64,000 nt of DNA from Nannochloris sp. 'desiccata'. Taxonomy: Eukaryota; Chlorophyta; Trebouxiophyceae; Chlorellales; Chlorellaceae. The notes beneath the pieces are model-generated. The model made no database searches. It was not told where the DNA came from and saw only the letters and a list, made by a program, of their open reading frames with translations. Position numbers and translations under genes: made by a program. Location of the stretch: assembly GCA_019044685.2 (NCBI GenBank), contig JAGTXX020000001.1, positions 1-64,000 of the forward strand, read 5' to 3'. Of the stretch, positions 62,543 to 64,000 are shown one piece after another; position 1 is the stretch's first letter; every line of letters starts with the position of its first letter.

Positions 62543-64000
62543 ATGACTCAACTTCAAGAAGACAGGCTGGCGCCTCTGAAAGAGGCGGTGGCGGGCTTGC
62601 CTTCTGGCAACAAACTGATCGCTGCGCTGGAAGCGGCTGACAACTCCAGGGCTGCTCCTGTAGAACTAATCACATCAGTAGTAATTGAAGCAAAATCCCA
62701 AAGCGTCAATGGTGCAGCTGCAGCAGCTCGTGTTGATCTTAGCAATGCCACAAGCTTGATCTCTCAAATGCAATTTATTTCCCCACGGTAAGCTTTAGCT
62801 TTTAATGATTTTCAGTTTACCCATCGAGATGAATACGACCTTCTCACTTTAAATCATGCATTTATGCGTTTGCAGTGGCAAATTTGACGTTGCCTTTTTA
62901 TCAGATCGTTTCGTCCTCAACAACGCCAAGACTGATGTCGTCGTTCCATATGAGGTCGTAGAGAATATCATTATCCTCGACGCTATTCCCAAAGACACGA
63001 AAGGCAAAGTACAGCTCTATTTTCATCTGAACAACAAAGCTAAAGTAATCAGTGGTAAAAAAACCCTCTCTGCCATTGTTCTTCAAGTACTGGCAACTCA
63101 AGAACTATCAATGGACCACCCTACAATCCCAGGCCAGAAACTAGAAGGCGCTGCTGCAGTTGTTTTGTGCCAAGCATTTGGAGCTGTCTTATCACCCCGT
63201 CAAGTCTTTGCTGCACCCAATGCTGAGCTCTTCACCTCCTCCGAAGGCCATGCCGCTGTGCAAACAACAATTAAAGTCAGTCAAGGCAACTTATTCCCTC
63301 TTGCTGAAGGGCTGTGTTTCCTTGAAACCCCTGCTACGTTTATTCCATTGGCTGTTATTACCAGCGTTGAATTTGCGCGCGCAAACGGAGCCTCTTCTAC
63401 TTTCGATTTCTATATTCATTTTAAACATGGCGACACCATGGAATTTTCCACAATTTCAAGATCAGAGTTACCTGCTATTGAAAACTATGTTCGATCTACA
63501 CAACTGGCTGTTGGTCCCCCGGCTGCAAGCAGTGATGAAGAGGAAGCAGAAGAAGATGCAGGAGATGGCAGTGGTAAAAGAAAAGGCGGTGCAGGTGCTG
63601 ATGCAGCTTCTGATTCTGATGACCCTGATGACGAGGATTTCAACCCGGTAGAAAGCTCAGATAATGACGAAGAAGATGGTGAACAGCGAGTAAAGCATCC
63701 TAAGAAGAAGAAACACAAGAAAGAGAGTGCTGCAGCTGCAGCGGGTGTCGAGGGCCCTGAAGAACAGATCGATGATATTGAAGAAGAAGAAGAAGATGAA
63801 GAAGAAGAAGAAGAAGATGAAGACAGTGATTCAACTGACTCTTCTGAGAGTGACTCTTCTGATGATGATGGCAGTGTAGAAATTGTGTCTGAAGATGAGT
63901 TTAGTATGAGTCAATTACAAAATATGATGAAGAGTGAAAAGTCACGTGGAGGTGCTAGGAGAGGTGCTGCTGAAAGTGAGGGTGAAGATGAGGATGCAGG
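62543..64000 (+). CDS. Rtt106-like histone chaperone, 3' end outside window
   Basis: Exons 62543-62787 and 62876 to beyond 64000. The first 82 residues are helical. The second exon encodes a tandem PH-like module: GKFDVAFLSDRFVLNN, VVPYEVVENIIIL, then LCFLETPATFIPLAVITSVEFARA and FDFYIHFKHGDTMEFSTISRSELPAIENYV, which matches the Rtt106/Pob3 middle-domain pattern. A long acidic Asp/Glu-rich tail follows, with DDEDFNP and a KHPKKKKHKKE nuclear signal. Such proteins bind H3-H4 and deposit or remodel nucleosomes. SSRP1/Pob3 (FACT) is the main alternative, but the acidic tail begins too early for full-length SSRP1. The gene is incomplete here. Confidence 0.8.

Noticed and set aside
62543..64000. 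SSRP1 (FACT subunit) as the name for the last gene
   Set aside because: The acidic tail begins after only about 320 residues and the N-terminal part does not read like SSRP1; Rtt106-like fits better, though the gene is incomplete.

Overview
This window is the left end of a nuclear chromosome from a photosynthetic eukaryote, most likely a green alga of the Trebouxiophyceae/Chlorophyta type. It opens with plant-type CCCTAAA telomere repeats. Genes have short GT-AG introns, several proteins carry apparent plastid or thylakoid targeting sequences, and TGTAA, the usual chlorophyte polyadenylation signal, occurs downstream of several genes. The species cannot be named from the sequence.

Positions 1 to about 19,500 are a nested subtelomeric pile of mobile elements. 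A defective Ty3/Gypsy retrotransposon on the minus strand abuts the telomere. A 405-bp LINE fragment has landed in its protease region. A 12.65-kb CACTA (EnSpm) DNA transposon at 2322-14976 has also landed there, with matching CACTATAGG terminal inverted repeats and a TTT target duplication. To the right lie near-identical LINE 3' ends in opposite orientations and an older related LINE.

The CACTA element is the most interesting part of the window. Besides a three-exon tnp2-type transposase it carries a gag-like and a retropepsin-like ORF without reverse transcriptase, three minus-strand genes of unknown function, and a gene whose product joins a Ulp1/SENP-type (C48) cysteine protease to a C-terminal histone H3 fold. 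That gene may begin with the H3-tail sequence MARTKQ. Most introns in the element's genes contain members of a family of about 70-bp inverted-repeat modules (GTCACTGG...CCAGTGAC).

From about 20 kb to the end the sequence is ordinary, gene-dense host chromosome. In order it encodes a secreted RCC1-repeat protein, an AMPK-gamma-like CBS protein, a mitochondrial SLC25A32-type carrier, tafazzin, a small membrane coiled-coil protein, SRP54, a secreted P-domain protein, VPS16, a complete BUB1/MAD3 checkpoint kinase, a four-TM protein, mitochondrial uS9, glucose-6-phosphate isomerase, an expansin-like protein, an unrecognised putative plastid membrane protein, a TopBP1/Rad4-like BRCT protein, an ER coiled-coil protein, a thylakoid-lumen protein, a STE20-family kinase, and an Rtt106-like histone chaperone cut by the window end. 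These are housekeeping genes with no operon-like linkage.
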